A stretch of 64,000 nt of DNA from Diatrype stigma (GCA_022225965.2 JAKJXP020000014.1:186001-250000); one strand, 5' to 3'; positions 38,818-52,700 are shown, counted from the first letter of the stretch. Notes: generated by a model not told the origin, from the letters alone. Translations and numbers: made by a program.

Positions 38818-41042
38818 TCAGAAAGGTTCCAGATCATCCATCATGGCAGCCTTGCGCCTGCGCTGGGTCAGTGTCTGCTGCGATCCGGGCAGCTCGTCGA
38901 CCTGCTCGGGGCTCGGCATCCAGTCGTAGCCTGGGGTTCGCCACCAGTCGCGCGGGTCCCGGTACCGCGTGAAGGCGTAGTCGAACGCATCCTCGGTACC
39001 GGCATCGCACCGCTCGAGCTGTAGCACGCCACCGCGGTGGTGGTCGCAGGACAGCATCAGCAGGTCCTGCCCGTCGTTCGCGAAGGAGAGCCCCCCGAGC
39101 TCGCCGAACACGTCGAACGTCTGCTTCGTCATCAAGGTCTGGGCGTCGATGGCGTGGACGAAATCGGCCTCCTCGGCCGCGACCAGGACCCGCTTCCCGG
39201 AGCCTAGAGGCGAGAAGCGCAGACTCCGCGCTCCCGACATGTGAGTCCGGACCACGGCGATAGGGTTGCTTTGACCCCTGCTGTTCCGCCATTTGCGGGC
39301 ATCCCACAGCCTGACCGTCTTGTCCTGGTTTCCAGTGGCGACAGTCCAGCCATCGGGCGCCCAATCACAAGCAAAGCCGAAATCTCTGTGGCCCTCTAGC
39401 TGCTGTACTACCTCGCCGTTCTCAGCATCGGTTATGAGAACGTTTTCACTGTCCCCAACCATGACACGGAGCCTACCATCCGGGCTCAGGGCTGAGCAGT
39501 TCATGGCATAGCCGTATATTATTTCCGACGTGATCTTGTTGGTCGTTAGATCAACAATCCGGAAACCAAAATCGTTCGAGGCAAAGGCCGCCAAGGGAGC
39601 AGATGATTGCCGAGACGAATATATCTGTACGTGATTGGTGATGCCACTGATATTATCAGTAAGGCGCCCCTCAATAGGCTCAGGGTCGTGGCTGTCCAGG
39701 CAACGATAACGATAATCCCCATAGAAGCCACCAACCAGCAACACTTCTTGCGACGCTGTTAGAGTTGATATTTGGGCGTCGGTCTCATTGTCAAATTTTA
39801 TCGCTGTCTTATTCCTACCTGAAGTCAGGTCGACTTCTTGGATTGTGCCATAGCTAGGATAAAACGCTCGTGTCCGCGAGGCGCACCCAAAGATATTCCG
39901 AAGCTGGAAGTGCAGTAAGCGGACATCGTTCCGCACATCCATCCGCTTGAACCGGAAGAAATTATCCGACGTTGGCAGTGATCTATCGGGATGAGTAGCC
40001 TACATGCAATATCGATCAGCAAAGCACTATATAATCGTCGGGAAAATTCATAGCTTACAAGCCATATATCTGAATCCTTCTTGTTCACATAGTTGGAATA
40101 CACGTTAAGGCGGCGGTTCCGTGCTGCGCTTCGACTGATCCCAAGAGCTGACCAGTTGATGCCCTGAAAATCGTATTCATCCCCCTTTAGGTCGTCGTAC
40201 GTGACTCGACGCGGGGTTTGTAAAGCTACATCACGAACTTGGAAGGGCAATGGTATTCCACTTGTCGCTCTTGGCATACTCGCTTGACTTTGCCAGATCC
40301 ACTGGCACAGGAAATCCACAACGCCTGGGTTTTCCGGGCCAAGGGGCATCTGGTTTTGGTTGCTCAGGATCATCGGATGATTCGAGTTGAGTGTGTTATC
40401 GTTGAGAACGTGGTCGACATACGGGAGCTGTTGCTGAAGCTGTAGGGACGTGTTAGTATGACCGCTAAGTGCCAGTGCAATCCCAGGGCCTGTGCCAAGT
40501 GGCTGGTGGGCCATAGGCGCAAGGTCAGGGTGTAAGAGCCCTGGCGGCGCCGGCGATATAGGAGCATCGGATTCGAAGGCTTGGTCGTCATCGTCATGAA
40601 AAGGCTGTAACTCAGAGGGAGTGGCATCCATGTCGATGTCCACAAGGTCATTTAGATCGGATGTAACGGCGCCTCCGTGGTCGTCCATCTCGTCATCGTT
40701 CTCACCATCTTCCATCATCCCCACATCTATTTCATGGTTGTGATGTTGGCCCTCGTCGCTGTTGCTGCCAGCGTCTATTTCTTTTCCTAAACCAGGGTGG
40801 TCTTGCGGAAGATGTGCCGATGACCAAGAAATATCGCCTTGAGAGGTGGTAGGTGTGTCGTCACTATGCAACGAAGGGTATGAGCTAGGACTGAGGGTCT
40901 CGGCCAGGGAGCTGGAGGTGGGATAATCGATGTGATCGGCGTCGGTAGTGGGGACGTCGACCGCAGCGGTGTCAATCGTGACGGTGTCGACCGTGGCGGG
41001 AGCAGGATTCGGGGCCACCGAGATACTGTTTGGCGGGCGCAT
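38818..41042 (-). CDS. WD40-repeat protein of unknown role
   Basis: Two exons, 40059-41042 and 38818-39999, give 721 residues. The GTAAGC donor and GTAG acceptor leave the frame in phase 0. Residues 1 to about 240 are low-complexity and strongly acidic (Asp/Glu/His and Ser/Thr-rich). A conserved block follows: DDLKGDEYDFQGINWSALGI, then SRSAARNRRLNVYSNYVN. The second exon carries a beta-propeller region. Recognisable blades include GHRDFGFACDWAPDGWTVAT followed by NQDKTVRLWDARKW near residue 530-565, and RSLRFSPLGSGKRVL. The phrase ADFVHAIDAQ and the following FGELGGLSF recall a WD40 family shared by fungi and plants whose function is not known to me. There is no signal peptide or membrane helix, so a soluble scaffold is likely. 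Confidence 0.85.
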
Positions 41043-41416
41043 CTTTGGTACTCTTTTGAAATCTGATTTAGATAACTATCTGATGCCTGCCTGGTCTAAC
41101 TCTACTCGCTTCACTCAGATATGATCGAACGCGGCCCCATTTGGGGGAAAATAGGTAGCCGGCCAGCCCACCCAGCCAGCGGGCGCCTTGAGTCTCGTTC
41201 GGAAGTCCCACCGGGTATGGCGTCTTCCTATGGATCCCGAGTAAGAGAAGCCGTCTTCTCTATCCGTCGGAGCCCGTAGTTCACTCTGTTCGCTAGGCGC
41301 AAAGTCTCGCGGAACGGCGTGGGTCGTGGTAAATCCCGCTGGATGCTCGTGAGTCGATATTATACGAGTACATGAAGCATAAGCTGCTGAAGCGAAGCGA
41401 TGTGCGAGGAGCGTCT

Positions 41417-41467
41417 CCCAAAGACGGATCCCAGAGACGGATCCCAAAGACGGATCCCAAAGACGGA
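41417..41467. repeat. 13 bp tandem repeat CCCAAAGACGGAT
   Basis: Four copies of CCCAAAGACGGAT, one with a single change, about 375-425 bases upstream of the WD40 gene start codon. Confidence 0.9.
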
Positions 41468-42307
41468 GATGTTGGCTTAGGACCTTAGGTACCCCAACTA
41501 AGGTGTATGTACGTACGTACAGTACCTACCTACCAGGTAGGTCTCCAGAAGTGTGTGTGTATGTCCCGTATGTAACTAGAGATCAGACCGGTCACAGGAC
41601 TCGCAGAGGAATGACTCAAGCAGCCAAGCCCAAGCTCAGAGATACCTACATATGTAGGCAGTATGCTGATAGTTAGCGCAGCTGCTGTTCTTGTACTTTA
41701 TCGTATTATATTCTACATTTTTGGCCTGGGCAGTTTATAGCCATGAGTTGTAAGTATTGCTGTACCTACAACAGGTACCGTTGGTACACGCAACAGGACA
41801 TGTCGAGGTGGTGTAGTTAAAGGCTGTGGAATGCCTATGATGTGTATACAGCATACGAATATGCAGCTCTGTACCGATCGGTAAGGAGGGGTTGGGTTCC
41901 AGTGGCGGTTTCCTCTCTAGCGCTGCTGCTAGAGCTATCCCCACTTCCCGATAATTCCCATCAAGGCCTACCAAGCCTGAGTGATAGCCACTACCCGCCT
42001 GAGTCCAGGTAGGTGTATCAGTGGTGTATGTATTGTACTAGCATAGCTACTAGTAGTATGTATACTTATAGCAGAGATGGTTCGCCCCTACCAATCCCAA
42101 CATCTTACACTTCTCTTCAAACTCTGCATGAAAACATACTATACCGGCATCATAACAATGACTGTAGTTAGAGGTTCACTGGTTCACTCGCTAACCACTA
42201 CAGCATGCAGGCCCGTGCATACAGTAGTAGGCAAGGTAGTACGCGAATCCGATGCTTGCAGCAGACTCACGTAGATCCACCAGTGGTAGATCGCAGACCC
42301 GGACGTC

Positions 42308-42334
42308 ACAACCCTGAACAACCCTGAACAACCC
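42308..42334. repeat. 10 bp tandem repeat ACAACCCTGA
   Basis: Two and a half copies of ACAACCCTGA in direct succession. Confidence 0.7.
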
Positions 42335-42498
42335 CTAAGCTCGGGCTGTGATAGGCACAGGTGTATGTATGTGAGGCAAGAGGTTTGTTTGGACTGCCTT
42401 TATGAGCAACTGCATCCTGTAAGGCGCGTAGCATTGCTTCCTCTCGTCGAGTAAAAGAGCCTCCCTGCCTAGGTGTTCTTACGAGGTATTCTTACGCG

Positions 42499-42539
42499 AT
42501 GTGGTGGTCTGCGTGGTGGTTTGCGTGGTGGTTTGCGTG
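42499..42539. repeat. 12 bp tandem repeat GTGGTGGTTTGC
   Basis: Three and a half near-perfect copies of GTGGTGGTTTGC. Confidence 0.8.
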
Positions 42540-45500
42540 TAAGCTGTGACTTGGCACTCGGGCAGGTATGTAGGTATGTATTGTACATATCCAATTGTAA
42601 ACGCCCGAGACGCCCGCCGCCGTGGCCACCGCCATTCAAAGTGCAAACGAACCTTGGAGGCGGCCCGACCTGATGCTAACGAGAAGGTGGAGAGGTGGAG
42701 ATAAGTTGGGGGAGTTGGGGGTGGGGAACTGGGCGGTTCTGATAACTACAACAACTTCCAGATTGTCACCGATCAGTCAGACCCGGGGTAGATATACGGA
42801 CGGTACTGCATGTGTATGTGTACTTGAAGGTAGTCCGCAGGATGGTCTGCAGGGAGTCAAGACCGCCCTGAAGAAGTTATCCTGAAGGTCACCCATGTGT
42901 CTGCCGCCTCGTGCAGTGTAACTACCACTCAGATGATATACGAGCTGCTCTGTTCAGCAGCTGGCAGTGATTCCGGCGCCATCATTCCATTGTCATCGAT
43001 CGAGGACACTGCTGCCGACGCCGCCGCTGCTGCTGCTGCTGCTGTGTACCTATGGCTTGATACTACAAGCCTACAACCATCTCCTCCCCCTTGATCCGGT
43101 TTCAATACTGTTATACTAACGGCATGAATTACTCGTGATGTCTTTTTTGCCCTGATGTGATGTGTCACATTCTAGGCTCTGGCCGGCTTCACTCCAGCCC
43201 TCCCTTCCTTTCCCCGCCTCTCTGATGAAGAGAGGGAGAAGAAGGAAAGGCGGGGAGGATGACAGCCTGTGTACGTACATGTTCTACAGCCTTCAGAGCC
43301 TCATGCCCCGATGTAGCAGTAGCACTCGCGACTCGACTGATCACGTTAGACGAGAGCTGTGGTGCATGTCTCAGGGGCGTTGGACAGGCTCCAGCTTCGC
43401 ATGAGCCTAGTCCGAGCCGGGAGAACCCCCCCTCGATCAAGAAGCGGCAGCTCGACAGCGGCCATCCCAATCTCAAATTCGAAGCCGATGGCTGCTGTCG
43501 TCGCTCGCTGCTGGACTCCATGTTGTGGCCTGGATATTACGACAAGCAATATCTGGTCCTGACCCCAACCCAGATTGGAGAAGACACAGGCAGCCTGCTT
43601 GCTTTGCAAGGGCGGGGAGCCCCAGCAACACCAATCTGCCCTTTTTGGATCAAGCTCTGGTGGGGGGAAGAACCGCCGGGCCGGTAGACCCAAGTGCCAC
43701 GTTTTCGGGACGACTCGCAGTCTATGAACGACTTGATTGGCGTACATTAGGAAGAGTGTGGATGGTCCCTCTTTCATCTTATGACAGCATTTTTGGTGTC
43801 ATTGCCCACCTCGGGAAAGAAGACAAGATCTAGTTCCTCCACGTCACACAACGATCACTTGAACCAGGCCAGACAATCCATTTGTTTCTCGAGACCGCCG
43901 AAGCCTACGTTCTCGGCGGTATCACGACATCGGGAGTGCCACTCAGGGACGGCATTGTACGCTTCGCGGGTGCTTCCGAAGAGGTGGTGCAGATCTCTTT
44001 CTTGAGCCTATACAGAGAAAATATATATGTAACCAATGCATGTCCGATGTAGTGGAACCCGGGGTTTGTCACACCTGTGCTCAAGAACTCCACGGGGGCT
44101 CGGGTGCTGGCAGGTCGAGTTGTACAGGACAAGGCGTACGACCTGATCATGCAGCGTGCCCCGTCCCGTGCAACGGATGCCGACCCCCTGGAATCGACCC
44201 GTTCCTTGCTTCGGCCGGTAAAGCTTCTAGGAATAGATAAACGAAGGTAGACATATATGTGACAGTACTTAGTTGGACTAGATACGGCCAAAATAGCTTC
44301 CGTGCGATTACAGTCCTAAATCAAGGTTTCCTCAGTCAAAGCACTTTAGTACACTGAAGTTCTCATGCTGTCTGGCTATCGCTGTCCCCCTTCTTCCTAT
44401 AGTATGAGATGATCAGGCGACACTACAGATCTATAGTTCTCATTAACCAGACCATTCAGGTCGATCCGATGAAAGCATTACGTCTGGCCCGTGAGCCACT
44501 GAACATATCCTCATCGTAGTATCTCGCGGGACTACATCGCCAAGGAAGACACAACCTCGAGTTTAGCCAGGGGCTCATGAAACCTCGCCACAAACAGGCC
44601 ACCACCACGGCAATTGCAATGGCGCACCTCCGAAATGGAAGATGGTCGTTTATTCGTGCTCAGAGGAATGGATAGTGCGCCACCGTCAATAGCGGCACCG
44701 ACCGGTCTGCTGCAGACGTCAGTGATTAAACCGGCATTGTTCCAGGTTTAGGAAGTACAACAGCACGTGGTTGACATCGGCATGAAGTTACCTGGACACC
44801 CAGTCAACTACATGTGTAGGTAGGAAGATATCTTAGACTGGGGTTCGGGATGATAGATTGAAGAAAGCTGGGTTTGGATTCATGCCAATGTCGCCCTACG
44901 ATCGGTACGATAGATAGGGGCGTTCGGGGGTTCTAGCTGGGTTCTAGCCCGGGTAGGCTTTTCGTGATTTACCAACCAGTTTCAAAGGAACCCGTGAGAT
45001 TATACTATGCCCTACTCTTGACTATAAAGCAATGAACAAAAATCACGAGATATGGGTAAACTTAGGATGGTGTGTAGATAGCGTGACGTACAGATACCTG
45101 ACATGAGGTAGATTGTTCTCTATCTCACCTCACAATCAATAGGTACGCAGGTGTTTGTGTGCACAGACAATGTGGGTGCACCAAGAGCAATATAGGAAAT
45201 AACCAGGCATGACATTTGTGATGGCCCGAGTGTAGACAACTACTGCCGCCTCCAGAAGATGTCAGTATATAGTATATTGAGCCGCCTTGTTTCTTTCTAC
45301 GTCAGTTCATGATACCTCCCGCTATTATCTGCATTACCTGGTCGCACGCATGAGCGCAATAAGTGCTTTAGCTATACAGAAAGAGACCAATATATCCTAT
45401 CCGGTGACGCCAATAAAATGCCAGCGCTTTTCTATAAGCATATAACCTATGACGTGGTCATCTAATTTCATGTCGCTGGGCAAAAAACAAGCAAATGGAC

Positions 45501-45575
45501 TGCCCCTTCCTCCCGCCCTGGTGATCGCTTCGATAAATATGGCAATCGGATGCCCAGACTTCGTCTAGTTCCGCC

Positions 45576-48500
45576 TCATACATCGGACATATAATGATCA
45601 TCGTAAGGGTGCTGCATCAAGGATGTACCTTGTCCGGAAGGCGACCATGGGCTTGCGATGCTCTCCTTCGAGGCCCAGTATGCATTGTCTCTTAGTCTCC
45701 TCTCTCGCTCGAACTCGGCCCATCGTTTCATGGTAATCTTGCTGCTGTCAAACTCGCCCTCATACTCGATACCGGCCTTCTTGGTCTTTTCCCCAGCCGT
45801 CTTCCGAGTTTCGCCCCACGAGAAATCGTCGAACTTCCAGAAAGCGTAGCTTGGCAAGACGAAGTTCCATATCGGGAGAGATATTAGATATATCAGCATC
45901 CACACGACATAGGACCATGAGTGGGCGGTGACAATGATCAAGACAGCCGGTAGACCGAGGATCAAAGCGAGAAGAACGAGAGGGATGATCTGGACTTGAG
46001 GGCCGACGATCGAGATAATGACTGCCTCTGGGTTAGTACCTAAGATTACTTGAGGGTGGAGATGTGTCAACTTACCGACGTAAAAGGTGAATGCAATGGC
46101 TGCAGGGAGAACCAGAGTACCCATCAACTCGATGAAGACAATGAATTGCATGCTGAAGCAGAAAGTTCCGCAAAGATCTTTGACCAGGACGAGTTCCATC
46201 AAGTTGTGGATAGTCGAGTTAATCCATCGTCGTCTTTGAGAAAGCAGTACCATGAATTCATCAGGCACAGTCGTCTTGCAGACTGCCTGTGGCACGAAGA
46301 CCTGCTTGCGTTTCGGGAAGGTCCTGAGCATGAGGGTCGTTAGGTAACGATCCTCACCAAGAAGTAGCAAGTTCTTTTCATGGAGCGTCTCGACGACATT
46401 TTCGGAATAATGCTCGACAACGTCGGGGTTAGCTAATATCGGAACCCAATAGTTCTGACCTCCTTTTGGAGCCTTGATGCGGTACATGCAGAAGCAACCC
46501 GGGAGGCAAGTGACACCACCAAAGACTGACTCGAACGATTTGGCCAGATGATGCGAGATGAAGTACTCAAAGACTTGTATAGCCGTTACCCAGCTATCTC
46601 TCTTGTTGGCAATCTTGGTCTCCCCACAGAGGCCCATGATCTCAGGATCCCGAACCATAGCACAGAGCATATGAGTCAGACTGTCTGGGAAAACTTTCGT
46701 ATCGGCATCCACCATAAGGACGGCTTCGTAGTAATCAGGCGATATGCCTGTCACTTTCCAAAGCCCATTGAACATCTCGAACTCGAGCTCCGTCATCCGC
46801 TCATCGAACATCACCTTCTGCAGGAAAGACATAAGTATGATTTGACTGTCCCGCTTGCCTCGGTTTCCAGGCTTCGCCTTCTTTGCCTCGTCAGGGGTGC
46901 CGCATTTGGAAACCAGCATCATCGGTACTCTCTGTTGCTTATCAATAGGAATGTTCGACCTAGCGCCGTAGTCGTAAAATCCAGCATATATTTTGGCCAT
47001 ATTGTGTCGCTTTGCACCGCTGGCAACGGCTACGTAAGAGAATGGTTGAACTTCTTTGGGGGGAATGATGTGGTCCTTCATCATCCCGAGTACAATGTCC
47101 GGTGTCGTCTCAGTCTCTCCGTGGCCTTTAATCAGGCCGTCGCAAATAACGAGGATTACTTTGTGGCTGTTGGGATAATCCGTCAAGGCAACGGAGTCCA
47201 AGGTGGTGCGGAGACCCATCTCGCCTTCGGAATAGGCCGTGACGAGGCAGATAGAATGGATGAGAGGAAACCCGAATGGTTGGTAGTCAGAAGGCGGCTG
47301 GGGCACAACAGCCTCGTGGATGAAGCCGGCAGGCCCATAGCCATCGATGGGACCAGCGCCACTGCCATACGGATCAGTCTTCATCATGCTGGACCGGCTA
47401 TCGTTGGTCTGCCTGTACATGGAACCAGGATGCAGCAGAGGGCCAGTAGATGCCTGGCTTGCCATAGTAGTAGGCTGTGGTCTTCGCGGGCCTCGCTCTG
47501 TGCCATATACAGCTGAGAAGCGAGATGTCGTCGGTAAGAAGGTGCTGGCTCGTTTACTGGTTCTATCAGAAGACCCCATCACACTGCTACCGATGTCGCC
47601 CGGCATCCGCGGCGGGGCACGGTAGATGTCCTCGCTCCAGTCTTCTATTTGACGATTGCGCTTTTTCTTGTCTGACGTCTGAGATGTTTTGGAAGCTGCA
47701 TATTTGCGGCTAAGGAACCACTGGAATCCTATAGCTAGTACGAACCTAACCGCGACGACGCCCAAAATCAAAACCAGCGAGCAATAAAGGACGATTTTGG
47801 ACGCGATACATCCGATGGTTTCTGTGTCCACTGACCCGACCTTGATGATTTCCTCGAAGCACTCGATCATTTGCTTGTCAGGGCCAGATTGGAAGGCCCT
47901 CGTTATGTCGCGGCCGCGAATAGCTTGGTTAGCACTCGAGTCTTTGTTTCTCACTTCCTTGAAACGGTCGGGTATCACAACCTGGCTCTCGTCGAACCAA
48001 TTGAGCAAATCAAGATCGAGAACATTTCCGGAGTATACAACCAAGTTGCGCGAGCTGTTCTTGATATCATCCCAAGAAAAGTAAACGTCGGCAGTGCCAC
48101 TGACTTGAAGATAGAACGTATCTCGTGAAGCACGGGTAGTGTGACACGCATATCCAACGCCGTACGGGCTCGTATAATTTGGTGCACTCGAACCGTCTTG
48201 ATTGAATGCCGTGCATGGGAAATACCAGGCGAGACTTTCTGGGTCGTTCTCACCAGTAGGAATGTCGGAGTTCTCAGCCGCAGTGATTTGACCCTTGCAT
48301 TTTCCGTTCACGTTCTGAAAATAGAAACTGCCGTCTGTGCCACCATACTTTGTAGAAAGGTCTGTGAGAACGTTCGGGTACGTGCCGTCCTGGCGCAGGG
48401 GGATTCCGTCCGCCGGAGGGTGACGAGACTTCGTCAGGTCATACGCGACGCCGTGGAAGATCATATAGCCATTGCCGACCTCGTTTACACGTAGACGAAC

Positions 48501-49307
48501 GCTCGGCTGCGAGCAAACAGTAGCCGTGAAGCCGAAAGTTAGAAAACCAACGAAGGCCATGATATACAAAATGAGGCTGAGCAATCCCATCTTCTCTCTC
48601 CAAGCTCTCCTCTGCGCCTTAGAAGTGAAACCGAAGCAAGCCAAAATGAAATCTGGGCACCAAAACGTGATAATGGCGCAGTACACATTCCAAGCGCTGG
48701 GAGGCTTGAGGGTCTCCTGAGGGCCGGATCGCTTTCTAGAATGCTTCGCGCTTTTCGAAATCTTGCCTGCTCGCGAGTGGCGTCTGCGCCTGTGAGCCTT
48801 AGCGGGTTTCCCCTTCTCGGGATCGTCGTCGCTGCGCTGTCTTCGGGGTGGAGATGCGTCGGAAGCAGCATCGACAGTCCTGCTACCGGACACGTCCGTT
48901 GTCCCTTCGAGATCTTCGGTCTCGTATAAAGCCTCGCTCCCCGTCGCCGATGGGTGGGTGCTCATCTTAGCGGCATGCTGGCGATAGTGGTAGTTCGGAT
49001 GGTCCTTGTCGATCCTGTTCCTCTCCGGGCGGATAAGACTTCTCTTTCGCGTCGGCGCGCCGTGAGGTGCATTCTGGTCCCGGGTCGGGGAAAGGGGCTG
49101 TCGCTCTGTGTTTCCATTATTAGAAGTGCGAATAGTCTCGGCAAAGGATGCTCCTGATGGCGCACGGTGATGGGTTCCTTGTCCAGTTACGGGGTAATAT
49201 CCTCCAGTCTCAATATCCGTGTTGCGATGGCGCTTCGAAGGAGACTGTCGGTAAGACGTCCGTTCTTCATATGATGCTTTGGCGCCTGGCCTCTCGGGGA
49301 GCGACAT
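45576..49307 (-). CDS. chs4: Class IV chitin synthase (yeast Chs3 type)
   Basis: Two exons, 46076-49307 and 45576-46021, give 1225 residues; the 54-base intron also reads open. The long N-terminus is basic and polar. Two membrane helices lie near 205-226 and 240-263, followed by a cytochrome b5-like segment ([20 protein letters not shown]) and a third helix near 495-525. The glycosyltransferase domain runs from about 677 ([13 protein letters not shown], then VICDGLIKG). Its UDP-GlcNAc signatures are VDADTK near 866, [16 protein letters not shown] near 983 and QRRRW near 1024. C-terminal membrane helices follow. No myosin head is present, which separates it from classes V and VII, and the domain order fits class IV. 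The enzyme polymerises N-acetylglucosamine into chitin at the plasma membrane. A probable activator of this class lies divergently 7 kb away at 56.3-58.6 kb. The symbol follows the Neurospora class IV name. Confidence 0.95.
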   Translation of the reverse strand: MSLPERPGAKASYEERTSYRQSPSKRHRNTDIETGGYYPVTGQGTHHRAPSGASFAETIRTSNNGNTERQPLSPTRDQNAPHGAPTRKRSLIRPERNRIDKDHPNYHYRQHAAKMSTHPSATGSEALYETEDLEGTTDVSGSRTVDAASDASPPRRQRSDDDPEKGKPAKAHRRRRHSRAGKISKSAKHSRKRSGPQETLKPPSAWNVYCAIITFWCPDFILACFGFTSKAQRRAWREKMGLLSLILYIMAFVGFLTFGFTATVCSQPSVRLRVNEVGNGYMIFHGVAYDLTKSRHPPADGIPLRQDGTYPNVLTDLSTKYGGTDGSFYFQNVNGKCKGQITAAENSDIPTGENDPESLAWYFPCTAFNQDGSSAPNYTSPYGVGYACHTTRASRDTFYLQVSGTADVYFSWDDIKNSSRNLVVYSGNVLDLDLLNWFDESQVVIPDRFKEVRNKDSSANQAIRGRDITRAFQSGPDKQMIECFEEIIKVGSVDTETIGCIASKIVLYCSLVLILGVVAVRFVLAIGFQWFLSRKYAASKTSQTSDKKKRNRQIEDWSEDIYRAPPRMPGDIGSSVMGSSDRTSKRASTFLPTTSRFSAVYGTERGPRRPQPTTMASQASTGPLLHPGSMYRQTNDSRSSMMKTDPYGSGAGPIDGYGPAGFIHEAVVPQPPSDYQPFGFPLIHSICLVTAYSEGEMGLRTTLDSVALTDYPNSHKVILVICDGLIKGHGETETTPDIVLGMMKDHIIPPKEVQPFSYVAVASGAKRHNMAKIYAGFYDYGARSNIPIDKQQRVPMMLVSKCGTPDEAKKAKPGNRGKRDSQIILMSFLQKVMFDERMTELEFEMFNGLWKVTGISPDYYEAVLMVDADTKVFPDSLTHMLCAMVRDPEIMGLCGETKIANKRDSWVTAIQVFEYFISHHLAKSFESVFGGVTCLPGCFCMYRIKAPKGGQNYWVPILANPDVVEHYSENVVETLHEKNLLLLGEDRYLTTLMLRTFPKRKQVFVPQAVCKTTVPDEFMVLLSQRRRWINSTIHNLMELVLVKDLCGTFCFSMQFIVFIELMGTLVLPAAIAFTFYVGKLTHLHPQVILGTNPEAVIISIVGPQVQIIPLVLLALILGLPAVLIIVTAHSWSYVVWMLIYLISLPIWNFVLPSYAFWKFDDFSWGETRKTAGEKTKKAGIEYEGEFDSSKITMKRWAEFERERRLRDNAYWASKESIASPWSPSGQGTSLMQHPYDDHYMSDV
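46022..46075 (-). other. 54-base frame-preserving intron in chitin synthase
   Basis: Donor GTAAGT, branch CTAAC and acceptor GGCAG are all canonical. Splicing joins TFYV directly to VIISIV, as expected for this membrane segment. The intron is a multiple of three without a stop, so retention would add 18 residues. Confidence 0.85.
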
Positions 49308-49690
49308 CGTTCCCTAGATCGCCCTTTGTCAGTTGACGCTCACGGCATTTATAACAGGATATATTCTTTGAAGTGTGATTGATGCGCTATGAAGAGGTGT
49401 CACGACACGGGACAATGTCGGGGGGTACAGACGTATTGTATAGGCTTCTTGCAGGCTGCCTTTCGCCTTCATAAACACCTGAGATGATCAAACGACCGAT
49501 AATCGCTTGATATCTTCACGAGTTTAGAAAGGGAAATGCGGTAGTGCGGTAATTCCAAAAGACTCAACGACCGAAAAACACAGTGATGGCAACATCAATG
49601 ACAAGGAATAGAAATGGTGTTGTGTCAATGGAGAATGAGCATAAAGGCGGGCTAACGTACTGTGCTTGGTCTTGGCGGATTGTTGCTGAG

Positions 49691-49764
49691 TGTTCAGTGT
49701 CCAGTGTCCAGTGTCCAGTGTCCAGTGTCCAGTGTCCCGTGTCCCGTGTTCCCGTGTCCGGTGT
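49691..49764. repeat. 7 bp minisatellite CAGTGTC in chitin synthase flank
   Basis: Six perfect CAGTGTC units, then degenerate CCGTGTC units, about 385-455 bases upstream of the chitin synthase start codon, in the probable promoter or 5' UTR. Confidence 0.9.
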
Positions 49765-52700
49765 TATGGGGGGATTGTTGTGGTGGGCAACTGAGGGAGG
49801 ATCAACCAAGGCGTCCCAGCTAAGAAGGGAGGATCCCTGCTCTCCGTTGACGATGGGCGCCCGAAAAAGCAAGGCTCAGGGCAGAATGCGACCACGGCCT
49901 TGATGCAGAACTTGATGCAATGCAGGACTCGATGCGCAACTTGATGTAGACCTGATTAATCTAGGCCTTGAGATCCTTCCTGGCTCGCCTACTTGCTTTT
50001 TTCTCTCCTCTTCCCCAAATTCTTCTCAAGGGCTTTATTCGATTCTTCGCCTTCTACCGTATCCTCAATCCTGATCCCGCATCAGGTCGTTGCCGTTATG
50101 GGCGCACAAGACAAGAAGGCCCAACGGATTAGAAAGCAGGCTTCAGTAACGAGCGTCGGGTATGACCCCGTAACTTGATGGGAACCAAATTGTCGGCTGG
50201 TGAAAGCTGGGTGAACAGCCAGCCGTAGAAGTTGCGACTCGTCTCGAAAGGCAACTAGGTTAGAAGTGTGTATAGCAGGGCTGCAGGGCTACCTTTGGCC
50301 AAGCAGAAGGCACAAGGCATAAGACACGGAATAGCCGGGTGCACAATTACGAGGCCTACTTGTGCCGTATGCGATGTCCTATTTACGTGGAGGTGGAGGT
50401 TCCGGAGAAGTCTGTAAGCAACTCCGACTCCTGGCCCAGGCTCTGTGAATGAAATAGAAATAGAGATAGAAATATTAAGCTAGTATATGAGCAAGCGAGA
50501 GCATATACCAAGCGGCTGGTAGTAACGAAAGGCTGATGGAGCAAAACGTTGTTTACTACAATATGATGATGCGAATGCGAACTCGATCGATGGGCGACTG
50601 TATTGAAAGGAGACTGGCTTCCTTCACACTGAAAAGTCTGGCCAGTGGTTGGAGAGCCTTGGAAGACAGGCTGGGAAATCGCAGGAATCGCCCATGCAGG
50701 TACCTGCCTAGGTACCTACATAAAGGTCCTGGAATGAACGATCCTAGATTCTAGTTAGCCGCCTAGACAGATGGAAAGGGGGTCTGAAAAACACAGTATC
50801 AATGGCTGGAGACAACCCTGCATAAGCGTAAAGTATACTGTATTATTCCCCTGGGCCTGTCTGGAACCCTAGAGGCTACTACTAGTGCCATGTTATCGCC
50901 ATCTATCCATTCACTGCAGTGCCCTGAGGCGTGGCTCTGGCGTGCAAATCAGCGCCATTACAAGCACCCACGGCTTTCCCAGCCGCCAGCCCAGAACTAG
51001 AACCTGAGGTATCGACTCAGGAAAAGCGTCATTATCTTCGAAATCTATACTAATGGTTGGTGTATGTACTATACATAGCAGGTAGCTATTATAAGTAGAT
51101 CTCTGGCGGCATCAGGGTGGATCGCAGCGAGGGTGGACATGAAAATCTTCCGTTAGCTTAGCCCCAACTTGCCCCAGTTTCCCATTTCCGCCGATTCCAC
51201 TAGGTCTGCCACTACAAGGGTGTTTCCTTGGATGTAACCTGTCCCGACCACTGTTGGCCGGTCGACAAGGAGCCTAGCCTAGTGCCAGCTCCCCGAAGTC
51301 AGAAAGCCATTATTGCAATATGCCCTATAGAAGACAAAGGAACATGGCCTACCGGGTGTATGAATATTATCATTCATCACCTCGATACATTGCCTTGTGA
51401 GCTGCACCAAGAATTGACGGCGATAACTATCACTTAGTAAAATATACCTATGCTATAGGCCCATAGCGTCCTGCTTTCGCTCTTTATTACACTAGACTAG
51501 TAGCCCCATCCCATCCATGTAAACTTAAACTTGGACGAACTCTTTGATTTCCAAAACCGTCGATTGAACCGTTCTGTAGCGCAGATCATTGGATCGCAAC
51601 AACCCATATATCCTTGTTTAGATGAACTTTAAATAAGACACAAGCCATGGGATGCCCTCTGCCTTCAAACCTTTCATTACAATGAATTCATGGGGTCTGG
51701 GGGTAAACTATCAACTTACCTAATACATACGGCAATACATACATGAACGGGGCAAGGTTCGTGTCAACGGACATTCTCATACCTACCTACGTAGAACTCA
51801 CTCCATATGTATCACGCCTTTATTGGCAAGCATATTGTTGCTATAACCAAGGAAAGCTATGCCGTAAAGCGCACTGAGATCTACCAGTTTCAGCAGCCTT
51901 CTTGTTCTCTCATGTGGGACGCGAGCCTACCTCAGGCTACCTTTGCACGAACCGATATACATATGTAATGCTGAGATGGCCGCTTATCTTTATCTGTATG
52001 AAGCATCAACGTTGATTTGCCCCGCGTATTAACCCACATGTAATTTCGTTTGGTCAAAGAACATCGTCATAGTAAATGCATCTTATAGACGTTGAATTAC
52101 CTAAGCTAAACCAAGGGCTTATGCTGTTAGGCATGTCGTCAAGAGTGTAACTATGTACGTAGAAAGTAAACCATTGATGTATTGCGGCTTAATCATACTT
52201 AGTACCGACGGGTAAAGAGCAGGCCAAAGGCTTGGTGCGCCCATAGATGGTTTTGAGCCAAACATCGAATATGAACGGCTGACAATGATTGCAGGCGTGT
52301 TCAGTATCGCTGAGTCCCTGACTCTCTTGATAGGCTTAAAGTACCTACTACATCATGAAACAGATTTCTGCTTAAATGCCTACTTGGTACTTTCCCGAAC
52401 AGGGTCCAATGCCAGAGGCAGGTAGGACTGGGTCTATGTGAGTAATGTCTCGTATCAACCAACCCGTGTGTTCGGGTCGGTACACGGACAGAGCAAAGCT
52501 ACAAACCTTTGGAAGGCAGAAAGGTAACTAGGTAGTTACATAATATCAGGTCAGCGCTGTTCAGGTACGCAACGAAGGGTAGCTTGCTGATTCTAGTCCC
52601 TGGCAACGAAGTGATGGAAGTACAGATCAGCATATCAGAGAAGGAAAGCCCTGAAATAGACCAAACATCAACCTACAATTACTCTCTATATTAGGGGTCG

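Larger units (their letters stand above)
41043..45575. other. 4.5 kb gene-poor region
   Basis: The first part is the promoter of the WD40 gene and contains the 13 bp repeat at 41417-41467. Short repeats also lie at 42308-42334 and 42499-42539. Around 43.2-43.8 kb several overlapping ORFs of 100-143 codons exist on both strands in a more GC-rich patch, but none has a recognisable product. The last 500 bases are the 3' flank of the chitin synthase. Confidence 0.5.

Noticed and set aside
43189..43833. Overlapping ORFs of 100-143 codons on both strands
   Set aside because: Several frames are open at once in a GC-richer patch, no product is recognisable, and composition is not protein-like in any one frame.
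46548..47516. 322-codon plus-strand ORF inside the chitin synthase
   Set aside because: It is the antisense shadow of the conserved catalytic domain.
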